Assembly: GCA_001970855.1 (NCBI GenBank)
Contig: LSSN01000315.1
Location: 2,863 to 66,862 of the forward strand
Direction: 5' to 3'
Origin: Smittium culicis
Taxonomy: Eukaryota > Kickxellomycota > Harpellomycetes > Harpellales > Legeriomycetaceae
Length of the DNA: 64,000 bases
The position numbers and the translations under genes were made by a program. The notes under the pieces were generated by a model, which did not search any database, was not told the DNA's origin, and was given only the letters and a program-made list of their open reading frames with translations. Each line of letters opens with the position of its first letter. Position 1 is the stretch's first letter. Shown here piece by piece: positions 28,157 through 38,574 of this stretch.

Positions 28157-28803
28157 NNNNNNNNNNNNNNNNNNNNNNNNNNNNNNNNNNNNNNNNNNNN
28201 NNNNNNNNNNNNNNNNNNNNNNNNNNNNNNNNNNNNNNNNNNNNNNNNNNNNNNNNNNNNNNNNNNNNNNNNNNNNNNNNNNNNNNNNNNNNNNNNNNNN
28301 NNNNNNNNNNNNNNNNNNNNNNNNNNNNNNNNNNNNNNNNNNNNNNNNNNNNNNNNNNNNNNNNNNNNNNNNNNNNNNNNNNNNNNNNNNNNNNNNNNNN
28401 NNNNNNNNNNNNNNNNNNNNNNNNNNNNNNNNNNNNNNNNNNNNNNNNNNNNNNNNNNNNNNNNNNNNNNNNNNNNNNNNNNNNNNNNNNNNNNNNNNNN
28501 NNNNNNNNNNNNNNNNNNNNNNNNNNNNNNNNNNNNNNNNNNNNNNNNNNNNNNNNNNNNNNNNNNNNNNNNNNNNNNNNNNNNNNNNNNNNNNNNNNNN
28601 NNNNNNNNNNNNNNNNNNNNNNNNNNNNNNNNNNNNNNNNNNNNNNNNNNNNNNNNNNNNNNNNNNNNNNNNNNNNNNNNNNNNNNNNNNNNNNNNNNNN
28701 NNNNNNNNNNNNNNNNNNNNNNNNNNNNNNNNNNNNNNNNNNNNNNNNNNNNNNNNNNNNNNNNNNNNNNNNNNNNNNNNNNNNNNNNNNNNNNNNNNNN
28801 NNN
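28157..28803. other. assembly gap (647 N)
   Basis: An unbroken run of N. The apparent long open frames that cross it on both strands are artefacts of the unknown bases. Its size may be an estimate from scaffolding. Confidence 0.99.
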
Positions 28804-29480
28804 AGATAAGCTCCCTCTTCGCTCCAAAAATGGCAGATCTAATCGAAATGATGGGCATAATCCAAGTTCTTTCGTTGGATAGTTTGCGTGTACATAATTT
28901 CTCGAATGTGCGTTTTTGAGCACACGAAGAAAAAGCCTTACTTACTCAGACAAAATCAACTGATTGTTATCGCCTTTTTGACAAGAATAGTCACAATTAG
29001 ACATGAGTAGTCCATTTATTATTATTATTATTTAATTTAGATGCAAATTAGAAACGACCTGAATTTAGACTAATGATCCAAAGCTCCATTTTCCCTTAAA
29101 AAGGAAATTTATTATGGCACCTACATACATTTCGAAATCGACTTATCTATTTGCTTTAAACGAGGGACCTTCTATGTCCTGTTCTAGTCATGATATTGCC
29201 TAATTTGGCCGTGGAGCTGAGCGTATTTGGACACACTGTCTCTGAATTCAAGTAGCTTCAATGCACCCATTGTTCGTTATTAACACTAAAAAAAAAATTA
29301 AAAAAAAAATCTCATTTTTTTTATAATAGCGTTATAAGCGAAGAAATTAGCGTCAACAGTGCGCTTGCAGAAATTAGCTAATCTCCTTCTTGTCATCAGA
29401 TTACATTTTATACAGCTAAAAAAAAAAAGAAAAACAATTAGTTAATTAATTAATTAAATAAACAAATACGGCGCTTTTTG
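28804..29480. other. intergenic region after the gap
   Basis: No gene is supported. The interval holds A-runs near 29,288-29,310 and 29,419-29,431 and an AATTAATTAATTAAAT stretch near 29,443. The plus strand becomes pyrimidine-rich toward 29,500. Confidence 0.5.
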
Positions 29481-30057
29481 CTTTTCCTGCTCTTTTAATC
29501 TGAAAAATGCTTTCTTGATTCCTTTATTATACTCTGTTCTGCCGTTAATCTTTATTGTTAAGCTTTCTGCTAATCTCTTTCTTCTGCTCTTTTGACTATT
29601 GTGTCAAAATAATTTTCTTGTCTTTTGGCCATTGTGTCAAAATTCTATCTTTTAGTTTAAATGCCTTTTACTCCTATTTCTAACTATTATTATTATTGAT
29701 TCGAAAAATACTTCAACTAAATTCTTTTTTTTATTTTAAATGTAGAATATCTCTTTTTTCGCTTCCCCCTTTCTTCCTTATTTCTCCTATAACTTTCTAT
29801 TTTTTACTTACCCTCTTACTTCCTCTTCCTTTTTCTTACCCCCCTCAACCTCCTCCTCCCAAACTATAAATCAATCACTGAATTTACCCTTTTACCTTTC
29901 CTATTTATCTTTCTCCCTTATTCTATTTATCTTCTCTACCTCCTAGCATATATATTTTCCTCATTCCATCCATTTTACCTTTGCAATTTATCCCGCCCCA
30001 TTCTCCCTTTAGCATAATTCTCGCCTTATCATCTCTTCCCAACCTCAATCTTATACA
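29481..30057 (+). promoter_or_regulatory. pyrimidine-rich 5' region of the Byr4-like gene
   Basis: From about 29,480 to the ATG at 30,058 the plus strand is dominated by C and T, with runs such as CTTCCTCTTCC and CCTCCTCCTCCC. CT-rich tracts just before the start codon are common in fungal core promoters that lack a clear TATA box. A CCCATT/TATAAATCA segment near 29,868 could act as a weak TATA element. This is inferred from composition and position only. Confidence 0.45.
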
Positions 30058-31862
30058 ATGGATTTTACTAAAAATACCTCCCCCAATCTAAATAAAGCCC
30101 AATATATAACAAACTGGGTTGAATCCGTCCAAGATCAAGACCCGGAACATGGAATTGATTTTCCCCCTGAAATTATTGTACCTATACGATTAAATCATTC
30201 TTCCCCCTTAACCAAAGCCCCCAACTTCCCTTCTCCCAATATTCCCCGCCCTTACATCTCCATAACGTCTGCCTCAAAATTATCTGACAACTCTCCTACC
30301 CCCCTAGATCATTTGCTACCTGTATTTCCCAACAATACCAACAAAAATACTCCCAAACATAAAACTTCCCCCTTTAAACTCAACTCCCATAAACTTTTAA
30401 AAAAATACTCTGAAGCTGAATTTGAAAAAGTTGACTCTTGGGGCTTCGATAACGATAACTTTAACGATAAAGATAACCACAGCGATTTCAACTCTTCCTT
30501 CTTTAAAAACAGCAACAATAGTAATAACAGTATAAATAGCATACTAAGCAACAATAGCATCTTTGAAAATATCCCCGATGTCCCAAGCTCTGATAATGGC
30601 TCAATCCTCTTTCTTAGCGACTCTGAAATTGATCCCCCTCTATCCCTCACCCCTAAATCTTCCGAGTTCTCTGCACTGCTTTCCAGCCACTCCACCCTCG
30701 TAAAAAATGCCCCCACTATTAAACACAAAAACTCTATAAAGAATTTTACTTTATTCAAAAAACTCTCTAACGAAAGCTTGAACCACAAATCTTCCGATCT
30801 TGATTCCCTTTCCACTCCCACCATCAGAAAACCTTCACTATGTAATTTTTTTTATCCTTCTTTTCTTTTTTCATTCTCACCGTTTAACTAAATTTACTTA
30901 CCTATTCCCTCCTTTTTTTTTAATAGCCGATAAATTCCTTGGCCTCAAAACCCTTGTTGATAACCATAATCCTACTAATAATAAAGACTATTTTTCGACT
31001 ATTTCAAAATATTCATACAAATATCCCGCTTTAGACTCCATACGACAGAATTCCTACAATAAAAAGCCAATGCTAATTAAAAAGTTGGGCGATAACCAAG
31101 AACCTAAAAGTATTCTTTTTTATCATCTTTATCTTTAATTTTACAATTACTCAATCCCTAAATACTTAAATACGCTATTTTTTAGAAATAGGAAAAATGG
31201 TTTATGATAAAGTTTTAAAAAAATGGAGAGGAAATGAACTCGAAGACTTATTATTTTGCAAAGAACTCGAAAAAGCTATCTTACCCCAATCTAAATCATC
31301 ATCTGCCTCCCCTAATATCCTATTCAACTCTTTATTCGAAAGAGATATGTCTACAAAAAGCAACCCCATCAATATCAAAAAGTCTAATCCTTCTAACGAC
31401 TCGTACTCTATCGCTAATAACTATGATAAATTCTCTAATACTAACAATGCTAACGACAACACAACTTCTTTCGATTCTGGAGGCAATGCCTCCCCAGATT
31501 TATTTGCTCCCGACACCCCCACACAGAATATCATTTATGGCCTCGATGTCAATAAAATTAAAAAACGACTTTTAGAAATTAGCCAACGCGAACAATCCCA
31601 TAAAAAGAAAATGAAATTCGACCCCAACAAACAGGAATGGGTCAGCGATGATGCCCCTAATCTACCTTCCTCAAGCAACTCCCCAAATCTTGCCCCGCAT
31701 CAAAGTGATGATCCTTTCTCTGGTCTGAGCTTAATCGATGAAAACGATAAATCAAATGATTCTGACTTTGACTCTATCTTTGCCCCCTCCTCTCAAGATC
31801 TCCAATCTTGGGATAATGACTCGAAAGATTATAAAAAGTTTTCCAAAAGCTGGTTTCCTTAA
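30058..31862 (+). CDS. Byr4/Bfa1-like component of the mitotic exit (SIN/MEN) GAP, three exons
   Basis: Byr4/Bfa1 pairs with the TBC protein Cdc16/Bub2 at the spindle pole body to form the two-component GAP that keeps the Spg1/Tem1 GTPase off until the spindle is placed. Model: exon 1 30058-30841, exon 2 30927-31109, exon 3 31186-31862 (or from 31192; both acceptors keep frame), 547 residues. Splicing joins the typical C-terminal chain: KKPMLIKKLGD, then GKMVYDKVLKKWRGNELED, then KKMKFDPNKQEWVSDD and an acidic DPFSGLSLIDENDKS. Filamentous fungal Byr4 has the same order (KPHLIKP, then M-Y-P--F-WEGN, then GGMVFDP--MCW, then an acidic DVFAGLD end). The N-terminal 260 residues are low-complexity, rich in S, N and P, as in the family. 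The fit rests on these short motifs, recalled without alignment. The coding strand is very C-rich and G-poor. Confidence 0.72.
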
Positions 31863-32814
31863 TGATTGTTATTTACTAATCGTCCACTAAATATGGCCAT
31901 CTGATTAATATATCCTTCACCATCATCATCACCATCACTACCACTATCCTTCCACCCATACCTTCATTTTTTTAATGTAATTTTAGGCTCTTTTTTTTTT
32001 TAAATTGACTCGTGGCTTTTATATATAAAATTCATTTTTTTCTACTTTTTTTTTTTTATTCAGTTTTTGTTTTTATAGATATTTGTACATATTTACTAGT
32101 AAATAAAAAAAAAAATTAAACTATAGAACAATTTAAAATCATATAAATAATCCTATTTACTCAACAATAAACACTCCTATATATTTCGTTCTATATAGAA
32201 ATTATTTCAAATTCCAATATATTCTATGTTTTTTGTCATTAATGCTCAAAATAATCAAATCACCAATCATTCGCCTGCTATGTTTGTATGACCAATAATA
32301 ACTCAATTTAGCATACATAGCTTTATTTTCCAGCTTTTTTCGTTCAAAACAAATATTAATTGTCCAATCAGCATCTAATGTTAGTTAGCTGGCAAATAAC
32401 TGTTTTATTATTTAGTATTTTACTGAAGTTTCTTTTATAATTGCTAATTTAAGATTCACTGCTAAATCATTTTGTACTTTCCCCACTATTATTAAATTTG
32501 GTTTTATTTATATTTTTTCTACTAATCTTAAATTCGGTTTTATTTTTTATTTAAATCACTTCAAACCCTCTCTCTCTCCCCATCCCCCCCCCCCCTAGAC
32601 TCAAACTTTTATTATTAATAATATTTTGTATTCAATAGTATAAATCAACAACATAAACTCCAGCCCCATTCCATCTCTTTACCTCCAATAAATACTATAA
32701 AATAAATACAAAGTGATTAAACTCAAGCGAGTCTCGAAATATTTCGATCCTTTCAACAAACTCTAAAAAGAATCCATATTGCCAAAATACATTTAACGAA
32801 ACATAAAAATATAA
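31863..32814. other. intergenic region between the Byr4-like and WD40 genes
   Basis: A 3' flank with a CAT/CAC microsatellite (about 31,918-31,955), several T-runs, and a C-run at about 32,585-32,597 within a pyrimidine tract that starts with CTCTCTCTCC. The C-run/CT tract lies about 220 bp before the WD40 start codon and may be part of its promoter. No gene is seen. Confidence 0.55.
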
Positions 32815-35800
32815 ATGAGGACTGATTATATAAATTTTGGGAGTGCTGAAAATCCTGCTTTTGGTACAGGTTCAAAGTCTAATCCGTACAATTTCGATGC
32901 CGTGGGTTTATGGCGTGCTAATTACGGGTGCTCTAACACACACGATTCGCAGGAAACGAGCTCGAGTTTACTCGCATTGCCTGACGATTCGAGGTTTACA
33001 ACGAGTCTGGCCATATCAAAGGAGGCGCCATTAGTGGCAATCGGATCAGGCTCCTACGACACAAACTTGTTCTTCGTACAAACGCCTACAAATGGTGGTC
33101 AGAACGAATCTGGCGGCGGCGCTCCGCAGCAGAAGCCGCAAATGGCAGTTAAGGCGTTTTTCGCGAGCAAGTTTCCGATATACTCGCTGTCGTTCCAGTC
33201 GAACCTACTCATAACTGGTACCGAGAGAAGCGCTGCTGTGCTGTACCAGGTAAGCAAGTCGCAGCTGGTATCGGGTAGCGCAGACACGGGCTCCTCAAGC
33301 AGCAAAGATACGCCGCTCGTCCGGTGCGTCGGCACATACAAAAACAAGGCCGCTAAGAGCATTGAAACGGCGGCTGCTGGAAATCACATATCTACGCGAC
33401 GCGTGCATATCGTTTCGTTTTCGCCGGGCACAGACAGCGACTCGAACCGCGCGCAGATGTCGCTTGATTCGTCGCCCGACGATTACTGGCCCCCATCCAG
33501 CATAGACGCTAAATCCAACATTTTCTTCTCGTGCCTCGGCGGAACGGTCAATGTGTGGGACACGAGCGTCAACATGAAAGCGCTGCGTATCGAGAAACTC
33601 TCGTCGCAGCCCTTAAGCGCTGCCGAATGGAGCCCGCACGCGCCATATAACCTCATTTTTGGCGGTAGTGTAGATGGCACCATTAATGCCTTCGATCTCC
33701 GTAAACGCGGCCGCGGGATCGTCTTTACTGAACAGCACGGCTCATCCAAAGTTAGCATCAACGACCTCGCCATCAGCCCGTTCGTGCCGTACTTCCTCGC
33801 AACTGCCAGCGATGACGGCACCACCAATATTTGGGACTTGCGGTTCGCGTCCAGCGGAAAACCCGCTGCAGTCGTCGGAAAAAATATGGTTCACGGATCT
33901 GCCACTAAACTCTGTTGGAGCAAAAACTATGTCGACTTGCTCGCCATTGGATCAAGCGACCGCCACGTTCGCCTCTTCAACCTCCGTCCAAACTCCTTCG
34001 CTATCCCAAACACCGAGTTCAACCATTCCCCTTTCGCTAGCTCTACTCACAACCAACAATCGTCTTCCCACTCAAACAACCATAATAACTCCTTCGTAAT
34101 GCAACCAACTAAAGTCAGCTCGTTCGTCGTTTCTGACCGCATTGGTGCTGAAGATATCGGCGCAATCGTTGGCCTAGTCAACGGCCCCTCTTTAGACTCC
34201 TCAAACCAGGAAGTTTACTACTCCCTCTCTGACTGCGGCGACCTATACTCTCATTCTATTAACCAGTCCCTCCTATACAACACCGCACCCCACCTCATGA
34301 ACAAATCAATTTACCCAAACGAATACCGCGCAGAATCGCTCGTTTACAGCCGCGATATCGCTTCCGCTTCAATCTCCGCAATCAACTTCGTCGACTCTTT
34401 GCTCCTCACCCAAAAGGACAAAAAAATCATCCAGAATATCATCGACTCGTCAAGCCAGATCAGGCAGCTATGTAGCCTATTCAAAGCTAAACTCGCCATT
34501 TCTCACGATTCTTGGAAGTTCCCCTCTCAAACTAGTAAAGGTCCTGCTTCTTCTCTTGCCGATATCCACAATGACGATGAAAATGGCCCTATCACCGATC
34601 CTGCTGTTATTCAGCAGAAATTCGCTGAGAATTTGGCCGATCTCTGCTACGGTCTGCCCCCTGGCTACTCCTTGGAAGAAATCGCTCGCAAAGAACCAAG
34701 CGTTATGTCGGCCCTCGAAAAACTAAACATGACCAACCTGTGCATAAAACTCAACGACTTGATCTCCGAATTCAAAAAAAACGAAACCGATAAAAATGCC
34801 GAACAGCTTAACGCCTCCATCTGCCAAAAACTCATCTCACGCGAACAGCAGCTTATCACGTACCTCAAAATTCAGCCCTTGCTCTTTGACACTGAACTCC
34901 TCAAAGACGTCGCTAAAATCATCCTCAGCCACGACTGCTTGCGCGGCTTATCACTCGGCGTCAAAATCTGCGAAGCCTACTTCTTGCTCCAGAAAAAAGG
35001 GATCGTTAAATGCACCGACTTGAACTCCCTTGTTCACGTGCTCCTCGCGCCCACTATCTTTGACCCTGAAGAACCCGATACCTCGAAAAATGTCGATCCA
35101 ACCAACACTGGATCTAGCTCATCCCCGAACTCCATACCTGAAGCCGATGGTGCTACCCCCAGCTACCTCAACGCAGTCCAAATCAGAAGCCGTATTCGCT
35201 CATACCTAGCAATTAACCCTCTAATTGTTCTTGAAATGGTCAAGCTTGAAATCAAAGTCCAGGAAACTGTCCTTAAAGGCGGTGACCAAGTTAAAGTCGC
35301 CGACCGCATTATCCAGCACATGTCGTCACACTCCAAAGTAGTCAAAACTTTAATCCCCAAATCAGCTAAAGTCGCATCTGCATCATCCAGCAACCCCGAC
35401 TTTATGTTTTCGTACCTCGTTTCCGAAATCCGAAGCGACTACCCATCCACAGTCACCCTATCAGCTGCTGCTACTCGCCTCTATCTCAACGCACTGATCC
35501 AAATGCGCGCATACGATGAATACCTCGCAAACGTCAAATTCTGGCTCCCAAACTACCCATCCAGACTAACAAACTACCCACTAACACAGGTGCTTGCGCC
35601 GCAAACGTACGAAGTCGTCGTACCCAGATTCAAAAGGCAACTCGATGTCGTTGTCAGTACGATCAATAAAGAACCGCTCGGTTTGGAGCCCCGCATTTAC
35701 CGTGATATTATCATGAAGCTCGCAAACGCCTTAACGAGAGGCGAGCTCGACAAAACAGAGCTCGGAATGGGTCCCACTAAAAACAGCAATGACCCTGCCG

Positions 35801-36123
35801 CAAAAGCGCCCAATACCCAGCAACTCGAAACCGATAAGAAGAACATTACACAGCCACCATCAAACACCCAGCAGAAACAGTCCAACCTACTCACAATCGA
35901 CCAAGTCAAAATTTACTTCGACACTATTTCAAAAGCCTTCATCTCGGTCCTTGAAGCCCTCTACCGTCACAACTCGGAAAGCCAGCAGCGCGCATCTCGC
36001 GAAGTCTCCCCGCTCGTCGCGTGCTTGGTCGATATCTTGTCCACATACAAATCTGACGAAATCGCCAGTTTCATTGAGGCCGCCAAAAAGTACCAATCCG
36101 CTAACGCTACTTCCACAAAATAA
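32815..36123 (+). CDS. large WD40-repeat protein with helical C-terminal half, function unknown
   Basis: A single-exon 1102-residue protein. Roughly residues 60-400 hold WD40 blades; the clearest end in GGTVNVWD, GSVDGTINAFDLR, TASDDGTTNIWDLR and GSSDRHVRLFNLR, so a seven-bladed propeller is likely. After a polar S/N/H-rich linker (about 400-430), residues 500-1100 are mainly helical, interrupted by disordered S/P/N/K-rich inserts near 760-790 and 985-1030. This propeller-plus-solenoid plan is typical of membrane-coat, nuclear-pore and TOR-regulating complex subunits, but the order and motifs do not match Sec31, Sea4/Mio or Vps subunits well enough to name it. The frame is intact, without introns, and much GC-richer than its flanks, especially in third positions. 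Overlapping frames on either strand are shadows. The start is the first ATG after an AT-rich leader. Confidence 0.85.
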   Translation: MRTDYINFGSAENPAFGTGSKSNPYNFDAVGLWRANYGCSNTHDSQETSSSLLALPDDSRFTTSLAISKEAPLVAIGSGSYDTNLFFVQTPTNGGQNESGGGAPQQKPQMAVKAFFASKFPIYSLSFQSNLLITGTERSAAVLYQVSKSQLVSGSADTGSSSSKDTPLVRCVGTYKNKAAKSIETAAAGNHISTRRVHIVSFSPGTDSDSNRAQMSLDSSPDDYWPPSSIDAKSNIFFSCLGGTVNVWDTSVNMKALRIEKLSSQPLSAAEWSPHAPYNLIFGGSVDGTINAFDLRKRGRGIVFTEQHGSSKVSINDLAISPFVPYFLATASDDGTTNIWDLRFASSGKPAAVVGKNMVHGSATKLCWSKNYVDLLAIGSSDRHVRLFNLRPNSFAIPNTEFNHSPFASSTHNQQSSSHSNNHNNSFVMQPTKVSSFVVSDRIGAEDIGAIVGLVNGPSLDSSNQEVYYSLSDCGDLYSHSINQSLLYNTAPHLMNKSIYPNEYRAESLVYSRDIASASISAINFVDSLLLTQKDKKIIQNIIDSSSQIRQLCSLFKAKLAISHDSWKFPSQTSKGPASSLADIHNDDENGPITDPAVIQQKFAENLADLCYGLPPGYSLEEIARKEPSVMSALEKLNMTNLCIKLNDLISEFKKNETDKNAEQLNASICQKLISREQQLITYLKIQPLLFDTELLKDVAKIILSHDCLRGLSLGVKICEAYFLLQKKGIVKCTDLNSLVHVLLAPTIFDPEEPDTSKNVDPTNTGSSSSPNSIPEADGATPSYLNAVQIRSRIRSYLAINPLIVLEMVKLEIKVQETVLKGGDQVKVADRIIQHMSSHSKVVKTLIPKSAKVASASSSNPDFMFSYLVSEIRSDYPSTVTLSAAATRLYLNALIQMRAYDEYLANVKFWLPNYPSRLTNYPLTQVLAPQTYEVVVPRFKRQLDVVVSTINKEPLGLEPRIYRDIIMKLANALTRGELDKTELGMGPTKNSNDPAAKAPNTQQLETDKKNITQPPSNTQQKQSNLLTIDQVKIYFDTISKAFISVLEALYRHNSESQQRASREVSPLVACLVDILSTYKSDEIASFIEAAKKYQSANATSTK

Positions 36124-36861
36124 ATAACTTTATTCTTTTCAAATCACGGGGTTCCTTCTTCTTAATTTACTACAACTTGCAACTAATAACAACTATCCAT
36201 GCCCATTTTCCCGAATTTTATATTTTCCCCTGTAAAAAAAAAAAAAATAAGCTATTCCTCATTATCTCAATTCTTTAAAGATAAAACAACTGCAATTGTG
36301 TTTAGGAAATAAGGTGAATATTTTTCTTTGCATTGAGTTTATTCCAGGTATATTATATTTTTATTTTTTACTATTAAACTCACTTCTACTCATCTTCCAA
36401 CCATTGTCTATACCTAAAATGTATTGTTTTTTTTTTTTGGCACTTCTTTACTAAATCAAATCAGAACAAATACAATTTTTGCACCCTTAACTAACTAACT
36501 GTCTATTTACGTATTTTTATATACACTCAAAGCCACAAGATATATAAATATTAACACCTTTTAATCCACAATAAACCTCTATCACTCATACATTTCATAT
36601 ATTTGTGACTAATAGTAATTCAATAAGGTTATATTTAAATAAAATTTATCATGACTTTTTTTTTTCAAAATGAAAAAAATCAAATCTCAAATTAAGCACA
36701 GATAATAAAGATGATGATTAAAAATGACATCATTAATTATTATTTCAAAACTGATCAACAATGTTGGTATAATTATATAAAAAAAATTTTTTTGTGAAGA
36801 GTATTTTCAAAGGTATTTACGTAAGATTTTAAAAAAATAAAAAAAGAGTGCTAAACTGTGA
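36124..36861. other. intergenic region between convergent WD40 and ankyrin genes
   Basis: AT-rich DNA with A- and T-runs (for example near 36,235 and 36,430) that serves as the 3' flank of both neighbouring genes. No gene is seen. Confidence 0.6.
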
Positions 36862-38082
36862 TTAGATTTTAAATTTTTCAATGCACTCGATGATTTTTTC
36901 ATTTTTCAAGAATTCTGCGTTTTTCAATGGCTCGCCATCGTACGAGTATGGGTCTGCGCCTCTTTGAAGCAAGTACTCGAGCATTTCGGCATTATTTTTG
37001 GTCGAGCAAATAACTATGGGCAGCCCGGACCTACATCTAACGTCAGCGCCAAGCTCGCATAAAATTTTAACGAGCTGAAGCGAGTTTGCCGAAACGGCAT
37101 TCACCAGCGGCTGGTTTTCGTTTATGCAAATATCTGCGCCCATCGAGATCAAATACTTTGCTATTTCGACGTTTCCCAACAAACATGACCGCGAAAACGC
37201 CTCTCCATTTAATGCATTCACGTTTGCGCCATCGTCTACTAGAAACTTTATCGCGTCCAGGTCATTATTTATGCACGCTTGCAGAAGCAAGTCGCCAGAC
37301 TCTTTATAAAATTCGTTTCTTTGTACCAAATAATTTCGATTAATTCCTTTCAGATTTCTCTTAGTGTACGCATTTATGACTTCATAGTGCAGTAAAAAAT
37401 TCATATCTACGTTGATAATTTCATCTAATATCTCAAAATTGTCTGTAGATATCAATTTGTGCAGCTGGTTTATCTTTATGAAGGACAAATTTATTTTTTC
37501 ATGGTATGAAATATTTATATTAGAATAACTAATATCTTTAAAATCGAATCTAAACTTATGTGCGTTTATTGCAAGCAAAAATATTCGAGTACAACTTGAT
37601 TTTATAGACATTTTGAAAATCTTTTTTATATACTGCTCTGTTTGAATTAATGGGGTAATATAAATTGCTTCATGATTCAAAAGCCTATTGAAAACACGCA
37701 AGTTTTTTCTTTCGTTGCCAATATAAATATACTGGTTTTTTTCACAAATAAAAATTTTTAGCATAATTTCAACAGAACACACAAAATTCTTCTCCACGCA
37801 ATATTCAAACAGAAATTTAGGGGATAAGCTAGGGATCGCTCCAAGTCCTAAAATATTACTAATAATTTGGTCATTGCTCATCACTTTGTCGTACATAAAA
37901 TATCTATGCCTTTTACTTTTAAAGTTTAACGATCTAAACTTTCCGAGCTTTCTAAAAATAAATCTTTCCCTGAAATAGTTCGTTTTCGAAATTGCATAAA
38001 ACCGCTTTGAAACATTGATTAGCTCCAAATTTTGAGATTCTATCAATATCGCTGTTAATATGTCGTCATTCAGTCTGTTCAT
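36862..38082 (-). CDS. ankyrin-repeat protein with F-box-like N-terminus
   Basis: A single-exon 406-residue protein. The start, MNRLNDDILTAILIESQNLE, followed by a VSKRFYAIS stretch, resembles an F-box-like helix-loop-helix (L-DDIL--IL... L--VSKRFY). If so, it would link a target to an SCF ubiquitin ligase. The middle (about 60-260) is divergent and may hold degraded repeats. Residues 265-400 contain about four clear ankyrin units, with cores such as ACINNDLDAIKFLVDDGANV, CLLGNVEIAKYLISMGADI, ANSLQLVKILCELGADV and NNAEMLEYLLQRGADP. The usual TPLH tetrapeptide is missing, so the repeats are divergent. The gene lies next to the inverted-repeat element at 38,575. F-box plus ankyrin genes often expand and turn over fast in some fungi. 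The ankyrin call is firm; the F-box call is tentative; target unknown. Confidence 0.85.
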   Translation of the reverse strand: MNRLNDDILTAILIESQNLELINVSKRFYAISKTNYFRERFIFRKLGKFRSLNFKSKRHRYFMYDKVMSNDQIISNILGLGAIPSLSPKFLFEYCVEKNFVCSVEIMLKIFICEKNQYIYIGNERKNLRVFNRLLNHEAIYITPLIQTEQYIKKIFKMSIKSSCTRIFLLAINAHKFRFDFKDISYSNINISYHEKINLSFIKINQLHKLISTDNFEILDEIINVDMNFLLHYEVINAYTKRNLKGINRNYLVQRNEFYKESGDLLLQACINNDLDAIKFLVDDGANVNALNGEAFSRSCLLGNVEIAKYLISMGADICINENQPLVNAVSANSLQLVKILCELGADVRCRSGLPIVICSTKNNAEMLEYLLQRGADPYSYDGEPLKNAEFLKNEKIIECIEKFKI

Positions 38083-38574
38083 TTTGATTAATTTTCTTCT
38101 AAGATTGTTTTTTATGAAGTTATATATAAAAATTTTAATTTTTTATCGAGATAAATGAGATATGATATCAAAAACGAATTATATATAACGTACTCTTTAA
38201 GTATGAGGAATCTTATTAGTTACCTGACATCACTTGAAAATAGCAATACTATAGTGAAAAAACCTTAAAAAACATGAAAAGATAAACAAGAATCCAAATA
38301 TTATCAAATTTAGCCATCAACTTCTTTCAAGTATTCTATCCATGTTCAGAATATTAGCAGGATGTATGTAAAGCCAATATTTTCTTTTTTAATACTAATG
38401 AAGTTTACTTATTTATGTGAGTATTTTCAAGAATTTACCCGTTAATGCAGTCATAAATATCTAAAAAGTTGGACTCTTTGATAGCATTATCTTTAAAAAA
38501 AATTGTCAACCATATCTTACAATATACCTAGACTTTTTTTTCGTGAAATAAATTTAATTAACGTACAATCTACT
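38083..38574. other. intergenic, 5' flank of the ankyrin gene
   Basis: AT-rich sequence between the ankyrin gene start and the inverted-repeat element. No gene or clear regulatory motif is seen. Confidence 0.5.

Noticed and set aside
28118..28923. Long open frames on both strands across 28.1-28.9 kb
   Set aside because: They consist almost wholly of unknown bases in the gap.
30309..30824. 171-residue minus-strand frame opposite the Byr4-like exon 1
   Set aside because: Leucine/serine-rich shadow of a low-complexity coding strand.
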